A DNA stretch of 64,000 nt from Hanleya hanleyi. Lineage: Eukaryota; Mollusca; Polyplacophora; Lepidopleurida; Hanleyidae. The DNA lies in NCBI GenBank assembly GCA_036873755.1, contig JAVTVY010045406.1, forward strand, positions 142,635 through 206,634, in the 5' to 3' direction. The notes beneath the pieces are model-generated. The model was given only the letters and a program-made list of their open reading frames with translations. It made no database searches and was not told the origin of the DNA. Positions within the stretch are counted from its first letter, which is position 1; the number at the start of each line of letters is the position of its first letter. Below are positions 40,353-49,661 of the stretch, in pieces. The position numbers and the translations under genes were made by a program.

Positions 40353-40799
40353 TTTGGCCGCCATCTTGAATTTTTGCCTCGTCTCATGTCACGGTAAATT
40401 GAGCAACATTACCCTCAAAAAACCCTCACATTACCGTCAAAAAATCCTCTAAGACATATAATAATAATAAAGATACCATATAGGTGTTGTACGATCTTAT
40501 TATGACGAGTCTAGCATCAGTGCCACCCCAGGGTTGAGCGTTTATTGTCCGGTATGTCTCCGCAAAAAATAAACAAACAAAATGGCGGCGCTTGCTATGG
40601 GGATTCCCTTTTGACATCACGACATCGATCGCGCTGCCCTCTGGAGGCAAGGAAGACAACTTCTGACTGGGCGAACCCGCTGTAGGACAAATGCCGGGTC
40701 ATCTCCCCTGATTCGAACATTTGCGTCTTTACGGGGAATGCCTGTATGATGTATAGGGGTGGTCATTTTGGTCTTGTGGATTTTACTATGGGTTGTGGT

Positions 40800-41755
40800 T
40801 CGTGAAGGGGCATCCGATGGGCTGGGTGTGGGGTTGAAATATCGGCATTCTGCGCATGCGCGATGGCCCAAGGGTATGGAAATAGACGTTTTCGAGCTAG
40901 GGGAGTTACTAATGGTCCAATGGGGTCGAGAGAGGTATCAAAGTGAAGCATTCGTGAAGGGGCATCTGATGTGCTGGGTGTGGCGTTGAACTATCGGCAT
41001 TCTGCGCATGAGCGGTGGCCCAAGGGTATGAAAATAGCCGTGTTGGAGCTAGGGGAGTCCCTAATGGTCCAATGGGGTCATATGAGGTATCAAAGTCAAG
41101 CATTCGTCAAGGGGCATCTAATGGGCTGCGTGTGGGGTTGAAATATCGGCATTCTGCGCATGCACGGTGGCCCAAGGGTATGAAAATAGACGTTTTGGAG
41201 CTAGGGGAGCCACTAATGGACCAATGGGGTCGAGTGAGGTATCAAAGTGAAGCATTCGTGAAGGGACATCTAATGAGCCGGGTGTGGGGTTGAAATATCG
41301 GCATTTTACGCATGCGCGGTGGCCCAAGGGTATGGAAATAGCCGTTTTGGAGCTAGGGGAGTTCCTAATGGTCCAATGGGGTCGAGTGAGGTATCAAAGT
41401 GAAGCATTCGTGAAGGGGCATCTGCCTGGACTAGCGTCTCGGGCGTTGTCACCATTCTGCGCATGCGCAGACAGGGAATTGTGGGAAAAGGGTATGGAAA
41501 TAGACGTTTTGGGATCTAGGGGAGCTCCTAATGGGCCGATGGAGTTGTATGAGGTATCCATGTGAAGCCTATGTGAGGGGGCATCTGACTGGACTAGTGG
41601 CTGGAGCGTTGTCACCATTCTGCGCATGCGCAGGCAGGGAATTGTGGGAAAAGGGTATGGAAATAGACGTTTTGGGATCTAGGGCAGCCACTAATGGACC
41701 AATGGGGTCGAGTGAGGTATCAAAGTGAAGCATTCGTGAAGGGGCATCCAATCAT
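40800..41755. repeat. 153-bp subrepeats, inner left block
   Basis: About six more 153-bp units, each with a (near-)palindromic TGCGCATGCGCx core at about 40851, 41002 (mutated), 41155 (mutated), 41308, 41457 and 41620. The last two units belong to a variant subtype in which CAGxCAGGGAATTGTGGGA follows the core. The many open frames here come from the unit and are not genes. Confidence 0.93.
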
Positions 41756-42445
41756 GGGTGGGTGCATGTAAAATTTTTCCTGAAAAAAAAAACGGAGCAC
41801 GGACTTTATCGAACAATCTGGGAAAATGCCTATATGGGGTATGGGGGGTATATAGGTCGCCGGGCTTAAACGGGGCTTGCCTATCAATAGAGTTATCTTC
41901 CCAGCCATTTTGGGGCAGTGAAGGAAGGTATTTGGTGTAGAGAGGGACCATCCCTGGTCCGAATGCGTCGTATGAGGTGTCATCTTGTAGCAACGTCCGT
42001 TAACGCCAAGCTTAACGCTTCAACGCCCTGGTGAAATAGCTCAGAAGTTCTGATTTTCTAGATATTCCATGGAATTGTCACTAATTCTTCGAAATGCAGT
42101 GACGACCGTCGTTACGCCTTAACGCTCTAACATAACGCCTTGACGCCATGATATAGACCGGAGAGAGAACAACAACAACAACAACAACAACAACGATGAC
42201 ACATGAGAGAACAACAACAACAACAAGTTTTTTCAGATAGTTTATTTTCCCCAATGTTACAGCATACCCACGCTGGGGGAGCCGCGTTGGGTATGTTTAC
42301 AACTCAAAAAGACTCTTGCCCAATCAGAGGCCACCATTTGCATCTATCATATTCGTTCCTGTCCATTAGATGTAGTCTTGTCCAATCAGAAGTCGCCATT
42401 TCAGCAAGTTCCATCTTCGACCATGTTCGCTCTGAACCGTTTATT

Positions 42446-43017
42446 CTAATCATCGTCGGACAGGCCTGGATATTCTTCGGGCAGCATGTCCTGAAACAGT
42501 TGTTTGCGCATTCTGATCGCATTTTCCAGGGCCTCGGTGGGTGGTAGCCCCATAGCCTCTTCCAAGTGACGCCTGGTCTTCATGATGGACCTGTGCGTGG
42601 GATCGCCTTTCATTTCAAGCGGCAGTAAGGTATACTGTTCATAGATCGCCCTGGCTGTTTTCCTGATGCGGGGCGCATTTGGGTGTACGTCTGTTGTAAA
42701 TTATCCTCTCCGGCGTCCTCAATCGCTGCAGCGTAAGTATTGATAGCTGCTGTCACAATACGATCCCAGAAGGTAGGTTCTGCCTCACTTTCCACGGACG
42801 TATGCTGACTATCTGAGGTCAAGCTCCCCGCATCGCTAGATAGACTCTCGGCAATCTCTGTTTCGGTATCAGTCGGTACACTCTCAGCAGTCTCTGTATC
42901 AGCATCCGCCTCAACGGACTCCTCAGAGTCTTCAATCCCATGTATAGTTTTCTGGTGTCGCATCATATCGTAATGTCTGGTGAACGTGCGTTCGCCCTCA
43001 GAGCAAGTATAAGTCAT
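42446..43017 (-). pseudogene. Left-arm copy of the finger-protein gene, frameshifted
   Basis: Inverted copy of the intact gene at 44028-44600. The ATG (complement of 43015-43017) and the first ~125 codons are open, with H15 and D38 where the right copy has Y15 and N38. The run of five C (44372-44376 in the right copy) is four here (42670-42673 on the plus strand), which shifts the frame just after TQMRP and leads to a premature stop near 42610. Beyond the lesion the original frame is otherwise preserved to the stop (complement of 42446-42448), so the break is young or a sequencing/assembly error in a homopolymer. TATA at 43064-43071 (complement). Confidence 0.85.
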
Positions 43018-43063
43018 GTTGACGGTTGAACGTCGACTGTGCGCGTTTTTGGAAATACGCTCG

Positions 43064-43071
43064 CTTTTATA
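43064..43071 (-). promoter_or_regulatory. TATA box of the left gene copy
   Basis: TATAAAAG on the minus strand, about 47 bp upstream of the ATG, the same geometry as in the right copy. Confidence 0.75.
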
Positions 43072-43081
43072 GAAAGTAAAG

Positions 43082-43392
43082 CCCGTCAACGCTTAGCTTA
43101 ACGCTTCAACGCCCTGGTGAATTAGCTCAGAAGCTCTGATTTCCATGGAATTGACACCAATTCATCGAAATGCAGCGACGCCCGTCAACGCCCGTCGTTA
43201 CGCCTTAACGGCCGTCTCAACGCCTTAACGCCCGTCTCAACGCCTTAACACACTTTCTTAACGCTTTAACGTCGTTTAATGATGCGTTCAAACAAATGTT
43301 GCTTTTGTGCTATTGCTCTGACATACGCCGCCATTTTGGAGCCGCCATTTTGGAACCGCCATCTTGGATATGTCCCATAATGCACCGGGTCA
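43082..43392. repeat. Loop direct repeat A
   Basis: CCCGTCAACGCTTAGC ... CACCGGGTCA, repeated at 43603-43946. It holds two 20-bp AACGCCCGTCTCAACGCCTT units (43206-43249; three in the second copy) and three 14-bp YY1-like boxes (four in the second copy). The related block GTTAACGCCAAGCTTAACGC...GAAATGCAGTGACG also flanks the distal side of each gene copy (42000-42135; inverted at 44925-45060). Confidence 0.85.
43327..43368. promoter_or_regulatory. Three tandem 14-bp YY1-like boxes
   Basis: GCCGCCATTTTGGA, GCCGCCATTTTGGA, ACCGCCATCTTGGA head to tail. GCCGCCATxTTG is the textbook YY1 core; binding is inference. Confidence 0.6.
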
Positions 43393-43407
43393 AAATACTC
43401 GCTTCTG

Positions 43408-43455
43408 ATTGGACGAGAGCTCTGTGACGGATTTGAAATACTCGCTTCTGATTGG
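43408..43455. promoter_or_regulatory. Two inverted CCAAT boxes
   Basis: AATACTCGCTTCTGATTGG twice (ATTGG at 43408-43412 and 43451-43455), 43 bp apart. The same CTTCTGATTGG word also occurs 3' of the gene, near 44658. Confidence 0.5.
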
Positions 43456-43481
43456 TGTACGTCGCTAAAGGTGACCGGAAC

Positions 43482-43530
43482 TGACCTTTGACCCCGGTGC
43501 GCGCTTTTTTTGGAACTGACCTTTGACCCC
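43482..43530. promoter_or_regulatory. Two DR1 nuclear-receptor-like sites
   Basis: TGACCTTTGACCCC at 43482-43495 and 43517-43530; the complement GGGTCAAAGGTCA is a perfect direct repeat of AGGTCA-type half-sites with one base between them, the known HNF4/RXR-type element. Both lie in a 35-bp tandem unit GGAACTGACCTTTGACCCCG. Confidence 0.55.
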
Positions 43531-43584
43531 GGCGCGCGAAGGTCGGTTGAACGTCGACTGTGCGTGTTTTTGGAAATACGCTCG

Positions 43585-43592
43585 CTTTTATA
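43585..43592 (-). promoter_or_regulatory. Orphan TATA box / truncated third promoter in the loop
   Basis: The minus-strand promoter (TATAAAAGCGAGCGTATTTC ... GTCGACGTTCAACC) is identical in layout to those of the two gene copies, but breaks off just before the ATG and continues into the DR1 region. It implies that a third gene copy was once present and lost, leaving a promoter with no gene. Confidence 0.7.
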
Positions 43593-43602
43593 GACAGTAA
43601 CG

Positions 43603-43946
43603 CCCGTCAACGCTTAGCTTAACGCTTCAACGCCCTGGTGAATTAGCTCAGAAGCTCTGATTTCCATGGAATTGACACCAATTCATCGAAATGCAGCGAC
43701 GCCCGTCAACGCCTGTCGTTACGCCTTAACGCCCGTCTCAACGCCTTAACGCCCGTCTCAACGCCTTAACGCCCGTCTCAACGCCTTAACACACTTTCTT
43801 AACGCTTTAACGTCGTTTAATGATGCGTTCAAACAAATGTTGCTTTTGTGCTATTGCTCTGACATACGCCGCCATTTTGGAGCCGCCATGTTGGAGCCGC
43901 CATTTTGGAACCGCCATCTTGGATATGTCCCATAATGCACCGGGTC
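43603..43946. repeat. Loop direct repeat A'
   Basis: Second copy of loop repeat A, offset 521 bp, about 34 bp longer because of one more 20-bp AACGCC unit and one more 14-bp GCCGCCAT unit. Its right end abuts the promoter of the intact gene. Confidence 0.85.
43868..43923. promoter_or_regulatory. Four tandem 14-bp YY1-like boxes upstream of the intact gene
   Basis: GCCGCCATTTTGGA, GCCGCCATGTTGGA, GCCGCCATTTTGGA, ACCGCCATCTTGGA, ending ~50 bp upstream of the TATA box. One unit more than in the other loop copy. Confidence 0.6.
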
Positions 43947-43973
43947 AGCTAAGCGTTGACGGGCGTTACTGTC

Positions 43974-43981
43974 TATAAAAG
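43974..43981 (+). promoter_or_regulatory. TATA box of the intact gene
   Basis: TATAAAAG, 46 bp before the ATG at 44028. Transcription would start ~30 bp downstream, near CACGCACAG, leaving a very short 5' leader. This makes the upstream non-ATG extension of the frame (to 43956) untranscribed, and supports the 44028 start. Confidence 0.75.
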
Positions 43982-44027
43982 CGAGCGTATTTCCAAAAAC
44001 ACGCACAGTCGACGTTCAACCGTCAAC

Positions 44028-44600
44028 ATGACTTATACTTGCTCTGAGGGCGAACGCACGTTCACCAGATATTACGATATGATGCGACACCAGAAAACTA
44101 TACATGGGATTGAAGACTCTGAGGAGTCCGTTGAGGCGAATGCTGATACAGAGACTGCTGAGAGTGTACCGACTGATACCGAAACAGAGATTGCCGAGAG
44201 TCTATCTAGTGATGCGGGGAGTTTGACCTCAGATAGTCAGCATACGTCCGTGGAAAGTGAGGCAGAACCTACCTTCTGGGATCGTATTGTGACAGCAGCT
44301 ATCAATACTTACGCTGCAGCGATTGAGGACGCCGGAGAGGATAATTTACAACAGACGTACACCCAAATGCGCCCCCGCATCAGGAAAACAGCCATGGCGA
44401 TCTATGAACAGTATACCTTACTACCGCTTGAAATGAAAGGCGATCCCACGCACAGGTCCATCATGAAGACCAAGCGTCACTTGGAAGAGGCTATGGGGCT
44501 ACCACCCACCGAGGCCCTGAAAAATGCGATCAGAATGCGCAAACAACTGTTTCAGGACATGCTGCCCGAAGAATATCCAGGCCTGTCCGACGATGATTAG
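44028..44600 (+). CDS. 190-aa degenerate-finger protein of the foldback element
   Basis: Intronless frame, ATG 44028 to TAG 44598-44600. Residues 1-27 resemble one C2H2 zinc finger, YTCSEGERTF...RHQKTIHG: C5, H21 and H26 are correctly spaced, but the second cysteine position is G8, so the site would have three ligands. Residues 28-80 are acidic and low-complexity with DTETAES-like repeats. Residues 82-190 look helical (TFWDRIVTAAINTYAAAIED; DPTHRSIMKTKRHLEEAMGL), ending in an acidic SDDD. From memory the C-terminal pattern (DPxxRxIMxTKxxLEE ... A(I/V)xxRKxL) recalls uncharacterised ORFs of invertebrate repeats that also carry a finger; I cannot verify that. A DNA-binding or regulatory role for the element is inference. 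The frame is preceded by TATA and YY1-like boxes and followed directly by AATAAA. Both gene copies share G8, so the loss of cysteine predates the split or was homogenised. Confidence 0.75.
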   Translation: MTYTCSEGERTFTRYYDMMRHQKTIHGIEDSEESVEANADTETAESVPTDTETEIAESLSSDAGSLTSDSQHTSVESEAEPTFWDRIVTAAINTYAAAIEDAGEDNLQQTYTQMRPRIRKTAMAIYEQYTLLPLEMKGDPTHRSIMKTKRHLEEAMGLPPTEALKNAIRMRKQLFQDMLPEEYPGLSDDD

Positions 44601-44606
44601 AATAAA
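44601..44606 (+). terminator. Poly(A) signal AATAAA abutting the stop codon
   Basis: AATAAA begins at the base after TAG. A second candidate, AAAATAAAC, lies near 44799. The mirrored signal is present in the left copy (complement of 42440-42445). Confidence 0.6.
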
Positions 44607-44817
44607 CGGTTCAGAGCGAACATGGTCGAAGATGGAACTTGCTGAAATGGCGACTTCTGATTGGACAAGAATACATCTAACGGACAGGAACGAATATGAC
44701 AGATGCAAATGGTGGCCTCTGATTGGGCAAGAGTCTTTTTGAGTTGTAAACATACCCAACGCGGCTCCCCCAGCGTGGGTATGCTGTAACATTGGGGAAA
44801 ATAAACTATATGAAAAA

Positions 44818-44880
44818 ACTTCTTGTTGTTGTTGTTCTCTCATGTGTCATCGTTGTTGTTGTTGTTGTTGTTGTTCTCTC
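44818..44880. repeat. (GTT)n / (CAA)n microsatellite at the 3' side of the gene
   Basis: GTTGTTGTT runs flanking CTCATGTGTCATC; the inverted counterpart (CAACAACAA) is at 42166-42226 in the left arm, with different repeat numbers. Confidence 0.9.
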
Positions 44881-45314
44881 TCCGGTCTATATCATGGCGT
44901 CAAGGCGTTATGTTAGAGCGTTAAGGCGTAACGACGGGCGTCGACGGGCGTCACTGCATTTCGAAGAATTAGTGACAATTCCATGGAATATCTAGAAAAT
45001 CAGAACTTCTGAGCTATTTCACCAGGGCGTTGAAGCGTTAAGCTTGGCGTTAACGGACGTTGCTACAAGATGACACCTCATACGACGCATTCGGACCAGG
45101 GATGGTCCCTCTCTACACCAAATACCTTCCTTCACTGCCCCAAAATGGCTGGGAAGATAACTCTATTGATAGGCAAGCCCCGTTTAAGCCCGGCGACCTA
45201 TATACCCCCCATACCCCATATAGGCATTTTCCCAGATTGTTCGATAAAGTCCGTGTTCCGTTTTTTTTTCAGGAAAAATTTTACATGCACCCACCCATGA
45301 CTGGATGCCCCTTC

Positions 45315-46255
45315 ACGAATGCTTCACTTTGATACCTCACTCGACCCCATTGGTCCATTAGTGGCTGCCCTAGATCCCAAAACGTCTATTTCCATACCCT
45401 TTTCCCACAATTCCCTGCCTGCGCAGGCGCAGAATGGTGACAACGCTCCAGTCACTAGTCCAGTCAGATGCCCCCTCACATAGGCTTCACATGGATACCT
45501 CATACAACTCCATCGGCCCATTAGGAGCTCCCCTAGATCCCAAAACGTCTATTTCCATACCCTTTTCCCACAATTCCCTGTCTACGCATGCGCAGAATGG
45601 TGACAACGCCCGAGCCGCTAGTCCAGGCAGATGCCCCTTCACGAATGCTTCACTTTGATACCTCACTCGACCCCATTGGACCATTAGGGACTCCCCTAGC
45701 TCCAAAACGGCTATTTCCATACCCTTGGGCCACCGCGCATGCGCAAAATGCCGATATTTCAACCCCACACCCAGCCCATTAGATGTCCCTTCACGAATGC
45801 TTCACTTTGATACCTCACTCGACCCCATTGGTCCATTAGTGGCTCCCCTAGCTCCAAAACGTCTATTTTCATACCCTTGGGCCACCGTGCATGCGCAAAA
45901 TGCCGATATTTCAACCCCACACCCAGCCCGTTAGATGCCCCTTGACGAATGCTTGACTTTGATACCTCATATGACCCCATCGGACCATTAGGGACTCCCC
46001 TAGCTCCAACACGGCTATTTTCATACCCTTGGGCCACCGCGCATGCGTAGAATGCCGATAGTTCAACCCCACACCCAGCCGATCAGATGCCCCTTCACGA
46101 ATGCTTCACTTTGATACCTCTCTCGACCCCATTGGACCATTAGTAACTCCCCTAGCTCCAAACGTTTATTTCCATACCCTTGGGCCACCGCGCATGCGCA
46201 GAATGCCGATATTTCAACCCCACACCCAGCCCATCAGATGATCCTTCACGAACCA
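45315..46255. repeat. 153-bp subrepeats, right arm
   Basis: Inverted counterpart of the inner left block, with cores at about 45421 (mutated), 45585, 45735, 45887, 46040 (mutated) and 46190. Different units are mutated in the two arms, so the arms have not been fully homogenised. Confidence 0.93.
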
Positions 46256-46984
46256 CAACCCATAGTAAAATCCACAAGACCAAAATGACCACCCCTATAC
46301 ATCATACAGGCATTCCCCGTAAAGACGCAAATGTTCGAATCAGGGGAGATGACCCGGCATTTGTCCTACAGAGGGTTCGCCCAGTCAGAAGTTATCTTCC
46401 TTGCCTCCAGAGGGCAGCGCGATCGATGTCGTGATGTCAAAAGGGAATCCCCATAGCAAGCGCCGCCATTTTGTTTGTTTATTTTTTGCGGAGACATATC
46501 GGACAATAAACGCTCAACCCTGGGGTGGCACTGATGCTAGACTCGTCATAATAAGATCGTACAACACCTACATGTATATGGTATCTTTATTATTATTATA
46601 TGTCTTAGAGGGTTTTTTGACGGTAATGTGAGGGTTTTTTGAGGGTAATGTTGCTCAATTTACCGTGACATGAGACGAGGCAAAAATTCAAGATGGCGAC
46701 CAAACATAACTCTATTGATAGGCAAGCCCCGTTAAGCCCGGCGACCTATATACCCCCCATACCCCATATAGGCATTTTCCCGGATTTTTCGATAAAGTCC
46801 GTGTTCCGTTTTTTTTCAGGAAATTTTTTACATGCACCTACCCAGCCCATCAGATGCCCCCTCACCTAGGCTTCACTTTGATACCTCACTCAACTGAGTG
46901 CACTTGACCTCTCCTCCTCAAATCCTCCTCAAATGACCTCTACATCCGGGTGAAACTAGGCCCGATACCCGTTATATATACTAC

Positions 46985-46992
46985 TGAGCGCA
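46985..46992. repeat. Target site duplication, right (TGAGCGCA)
   Basis: Exact copy of 39437-39444, directly after the right terminus ...ATATATACTAC. Confidence 0.85.
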
Positions 46993-47602
46993 AACGGAAC
47001 AGAATCCAAAAACATATGGGATAGAAAAATAAACGCAACTGGGTCAGCAAATGGATTGTAGACAAGGGCGTTTGAGCATTTGGTGAGCTAAAGAGATGGA
47101 AATAATTGACGACGTTTGGCGACTAGAAAGAAATCATACGACTCTACAGGAAAGTCTTTCTCGTCACCTCGCATTCAGCCTAGAATACGGATAATTCTTG
47201 GCGTAGCCTTGGCATCTCAGCCGCATTTCTATTACATATGTTCATGCATACGAAATAATCACACGATCCCTAGCATTAGTTTAAGCGGAATTAGATATGT
47301 TAGTTCGGGAGTTGTGATCAGCTCAAATAATAACTCGTCTGATGTAATGCATGAGCATCGAGGAAATCTGATGGTGTAAACGCCTCAACATGGCATAAAC
47401 ATGGTAAATGACAGTATACCCAGAAAAACTAGCATGTAATTCCCGACTTCGTTCGGTAAATTCCACATCAAGACAATAAATCTCACTCGACAGATCTGCC
47501 AAAAACAGCAGAATGTATTAGCAGTAAGGAATTTAATGACACAGAAGGTTTCGGGGATATCTCAATCCTAGTCCGGTTGGTGTCTCTTACGGCTCTAATT
47601 GC
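46993..47602. other. Intergenic; continuation of the element's target at its left end
   Basis: The first ~45 bp (AACGGAACAGAATCCAAAAA ... GGGATAGAAAA) continue the pre-insertion target. The rest shows no gene or repeat I can support. Confidence 0.6.
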
Positions 47603-47606
47603 TTAA

Positions 47607-47880
47607 CCCTATCTCTCCTGGTAGTCTGCCATAGTATCAAACCTATTAAATTTTTCTCTCGTCCTTCGACACGGCGAAAATTTGAGAGCTGAAACATGTG
47701 AGGTATGTCTATTATACTGAGGTCCTCCCTAAGCAGAGTATCATGGGTAAATTCAAAATGGCGGTCATTTGGGGTAGCAAAAAATGTGATGTTTTCATCT
47801 TTTCTTCATTAGTTTTACCTTTTCCCTGATAATAGTGCAGAAAACTATTTTATTTCACATGAAGAAAAACATCGGACATC
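47607..47880 (-). mobile_element. Decayed MITE of the TTAA family, inverted (copy 3)
   Basis: TTAA at 47603-47606, then CCCTATCTCTCCTGGTAGTC. Inside, AGCAGAGTATCATGGGTAAA and TTCAAAATGGCGGTCATTTG match the reverse complement of the intact copies, as does AAAACTATTTTATTTCACAT. The far terminus is lost or unrecognisable. Confidence 0.6.
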
Positions 47881-49320
47881 TCTTTTATAGCCGAAACGAA
47901 AATATCGGGGGTGTTGAATCAGGCTGCAGTACACCCAATTCGCTCATATGGTAAGTAAGGGGTCTCTATCTCGTACTGAACGACCTGTCTGATACCACGG
48001 CAAAAAGAGTCTCTGGTGCATGTGGTAAAGTTAGCCAAAATTTCTTATAAATCTCTTCCATTTAAAGCCATATTTTCATCTATCAAATAAACCCTTCATA
48101 TATAGCGGGTGTGTCTTTCCCATTGGTCAGGATTTAATGCTCTGTGCCACAGTCTAAATATCAATCGGTGTAAATGACGCAATCCATCGATAGAGATTTA
48201 AATGTTCATATTACTTCCGTCTTAATGCTTTTCTTTTGTTCCTTTTATGCGGTGATAGAGAAAAACTCTCCATTCCAAACTTGAGACCAAATTCCTCATC
48301 AGCGTGTGGCATATTGAAAGTTACTCGCAAATCAAATATCATTTCCAACATGTGTCGACAGTATATGCCCCCTGTGGCATTCGGTATCCAAATACCATCA
48401 GTAGGATCGCCTAATAACCTGACACGAGAAATGACATCAAATCTTGAAAGACATTAAAGAACGATATTTAAGAATAGCTAATACAATTCGCCGTATAGCC
48501 TATGGCTGAGACGCATTGTTGGGTTCACCGATTCTCCGGATTTTCTGTCAGCGAAAACAAAACGGCCTCTTAAGTTGAACATAATTAGGCGAAACTAAGG
48601 AGCTACTCGGGATGAAAATTACCATGTCTTCCTTAAACAAGCTACTTTCCCATTCTTCTTCGGAAATACGTGTCTGTCAACCTACTTAATGGTAAAAGGA
48701 TCGATGTCCATCTGTGAAAAAAACGGGGCATCCTTGATGGAGGATATATCCTGTTGATAGCGACATGGCAAATATTGACGAGCCCTCGAGAATTCAATTG
48801 TCTTGAGAAAATGTTGGCCTGGTAATGAGACTTACTATCCTGGAGGGGTAGGGCTGTCACGGGAGAGTCCCACGTGAAAATGAAGTCAACAGAGAAACAG
48901 TATAACAACGACTTAAGATGACAATTATGTTAACAGTTGCTGACAGGAGATGTCATGGGATACACAAACAAATTTGATAGCTGAAAACGTCACTGTTATC
49001 TCACCAGAAAAAAGGAATGAAGACATCAGACACGAAGAGATAATATGAACGACTGCATGACAAAAATTTCCTCATTTGACCTAATTATAATAAATGATCT
49101 CAGCGTTCCAGTGAATTAAAACGTCGCCGTTTCGGTATTTACACTATTTATATAGAAGAAAAAACGGTTTTTACCATTACCTTTGTGACGCTTCGATCTT
49201 AGCATCCTTCATTGATGTGAATAAAAATGGTACAAACACAGATCCAATCAGCTCAGTTTAAAACCTGGTTATCTTAATTCCTATAATTTATGATTACGAT
49301 TTTCCACTGCAATTACCGTC
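47881..49320. other. Intergenic, no supported gene
   Basis: Short open frames (for example plus 48236-48457 and minus 48642-48908) lack any recognisable pattern. No clear repeats. Confidence 0.5.
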
Positions 49321-49661
49321 AATGAGCATTTATGTCTCTGTGGTGTAGCTGATTTGTTTTCTTCTTCTAGTTATCTGACTATCTCGTGGAAAATTATCCA
49401 TTGTTTCAGCTCGAGGCAGGGAAGTCGAATAAGAATTACGCTAAATTTTCTCGCTTCACAATCATCGCTTGACCTGTTACAAGATCGGGTTTATTTTGCG
49501 GTAGGATGTTATCTTGCGGAATCAACTGTATTAAAATTAGAAGATAGTTGTTGTATTCAGAATGTAGGCTGCAATAATTAACCTAGAATCAAAACCGTAA
49601 TTCATTTCTTCCACACTATACCATCATCATTACCCGAAGTCTACACAATTTATTAATCCTT

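Larger units (their letters stand above)
39445..46984. mobile_element. 7.5-kb palindromic (foldback) DNA element
   Basis: The left end GTAGTATATATAACGGG and right end CCCGTTATATATACTAC are perfect inverted repeats, and the inversion continues through almost the whole element: left arm about 39445-43097, right arm about 43948-46984, loop about 43098-43947. Arms are clearly homologous with scattered substitutions and small indels; the left has ~620 bp (39536-40160) missing from the right, at ACTTGACC...AGTGCACTCAACTG. It is flanked by an exact 8-bp direct repeat. No transposase is present, so it is non-autonomous unless the 190-aa protein has a role. An 8-bp target duplication fits hAT, P or MULE-type transposition, but the terminal sequence does not let me choose. 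Foldback elements with long arms are known in several superfamilies. Confidence 0.88.

Noticed and set aside
40426..40659. 77-codon frame conserved in both arms (mirror at 46401-46631)
   Set aside because: Conservation is only that of the arms as a whole; composition and position do not support coding.
39493..41993. Numerous frames in the palindrome arms (proline-rich HFDTSLDPIGPLG-like peptides)
   Set aside because: They are translations of the 153-bp unit, appear on both strands and in both arms, and lack a consistent start or end.
42203..42547. Plus-strand 114-codon frame (mirror at 44499-44843)
   Set aside because: It is antisense to the 3' part of the finger-protein gene and its UTR in both arms.
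43266..43610. Minus-strand 114-codon frame in the loop
   Set aside because: It starts in the orphan promoter and reads through DR1, CCAAT and YY1-like boxes; regulatory, not coding.
43956..44027. N-terminal extension of the 190-aa protein to 43956
   Set aside because: It begins at a non-ATG codon (TTG) and runs across the TATA box, so it is very unlikely to be transcribed as coding sequence.
46320..46345. tRNA-like GTTCGAATC word
   Set aside because: No cloverleaf, acceptor stem or B-box context around it; it is part of the arm sequence.
39445..46984. Polinton/Maverick (AG ends, 6-bp target duplication parse)
   Set aside because: An AGTAG...CTACT parse with GAGCGC is possible, but no polymerase, integrase or capsid genes exist and the 8-bp parse is a longer perfect duplication.
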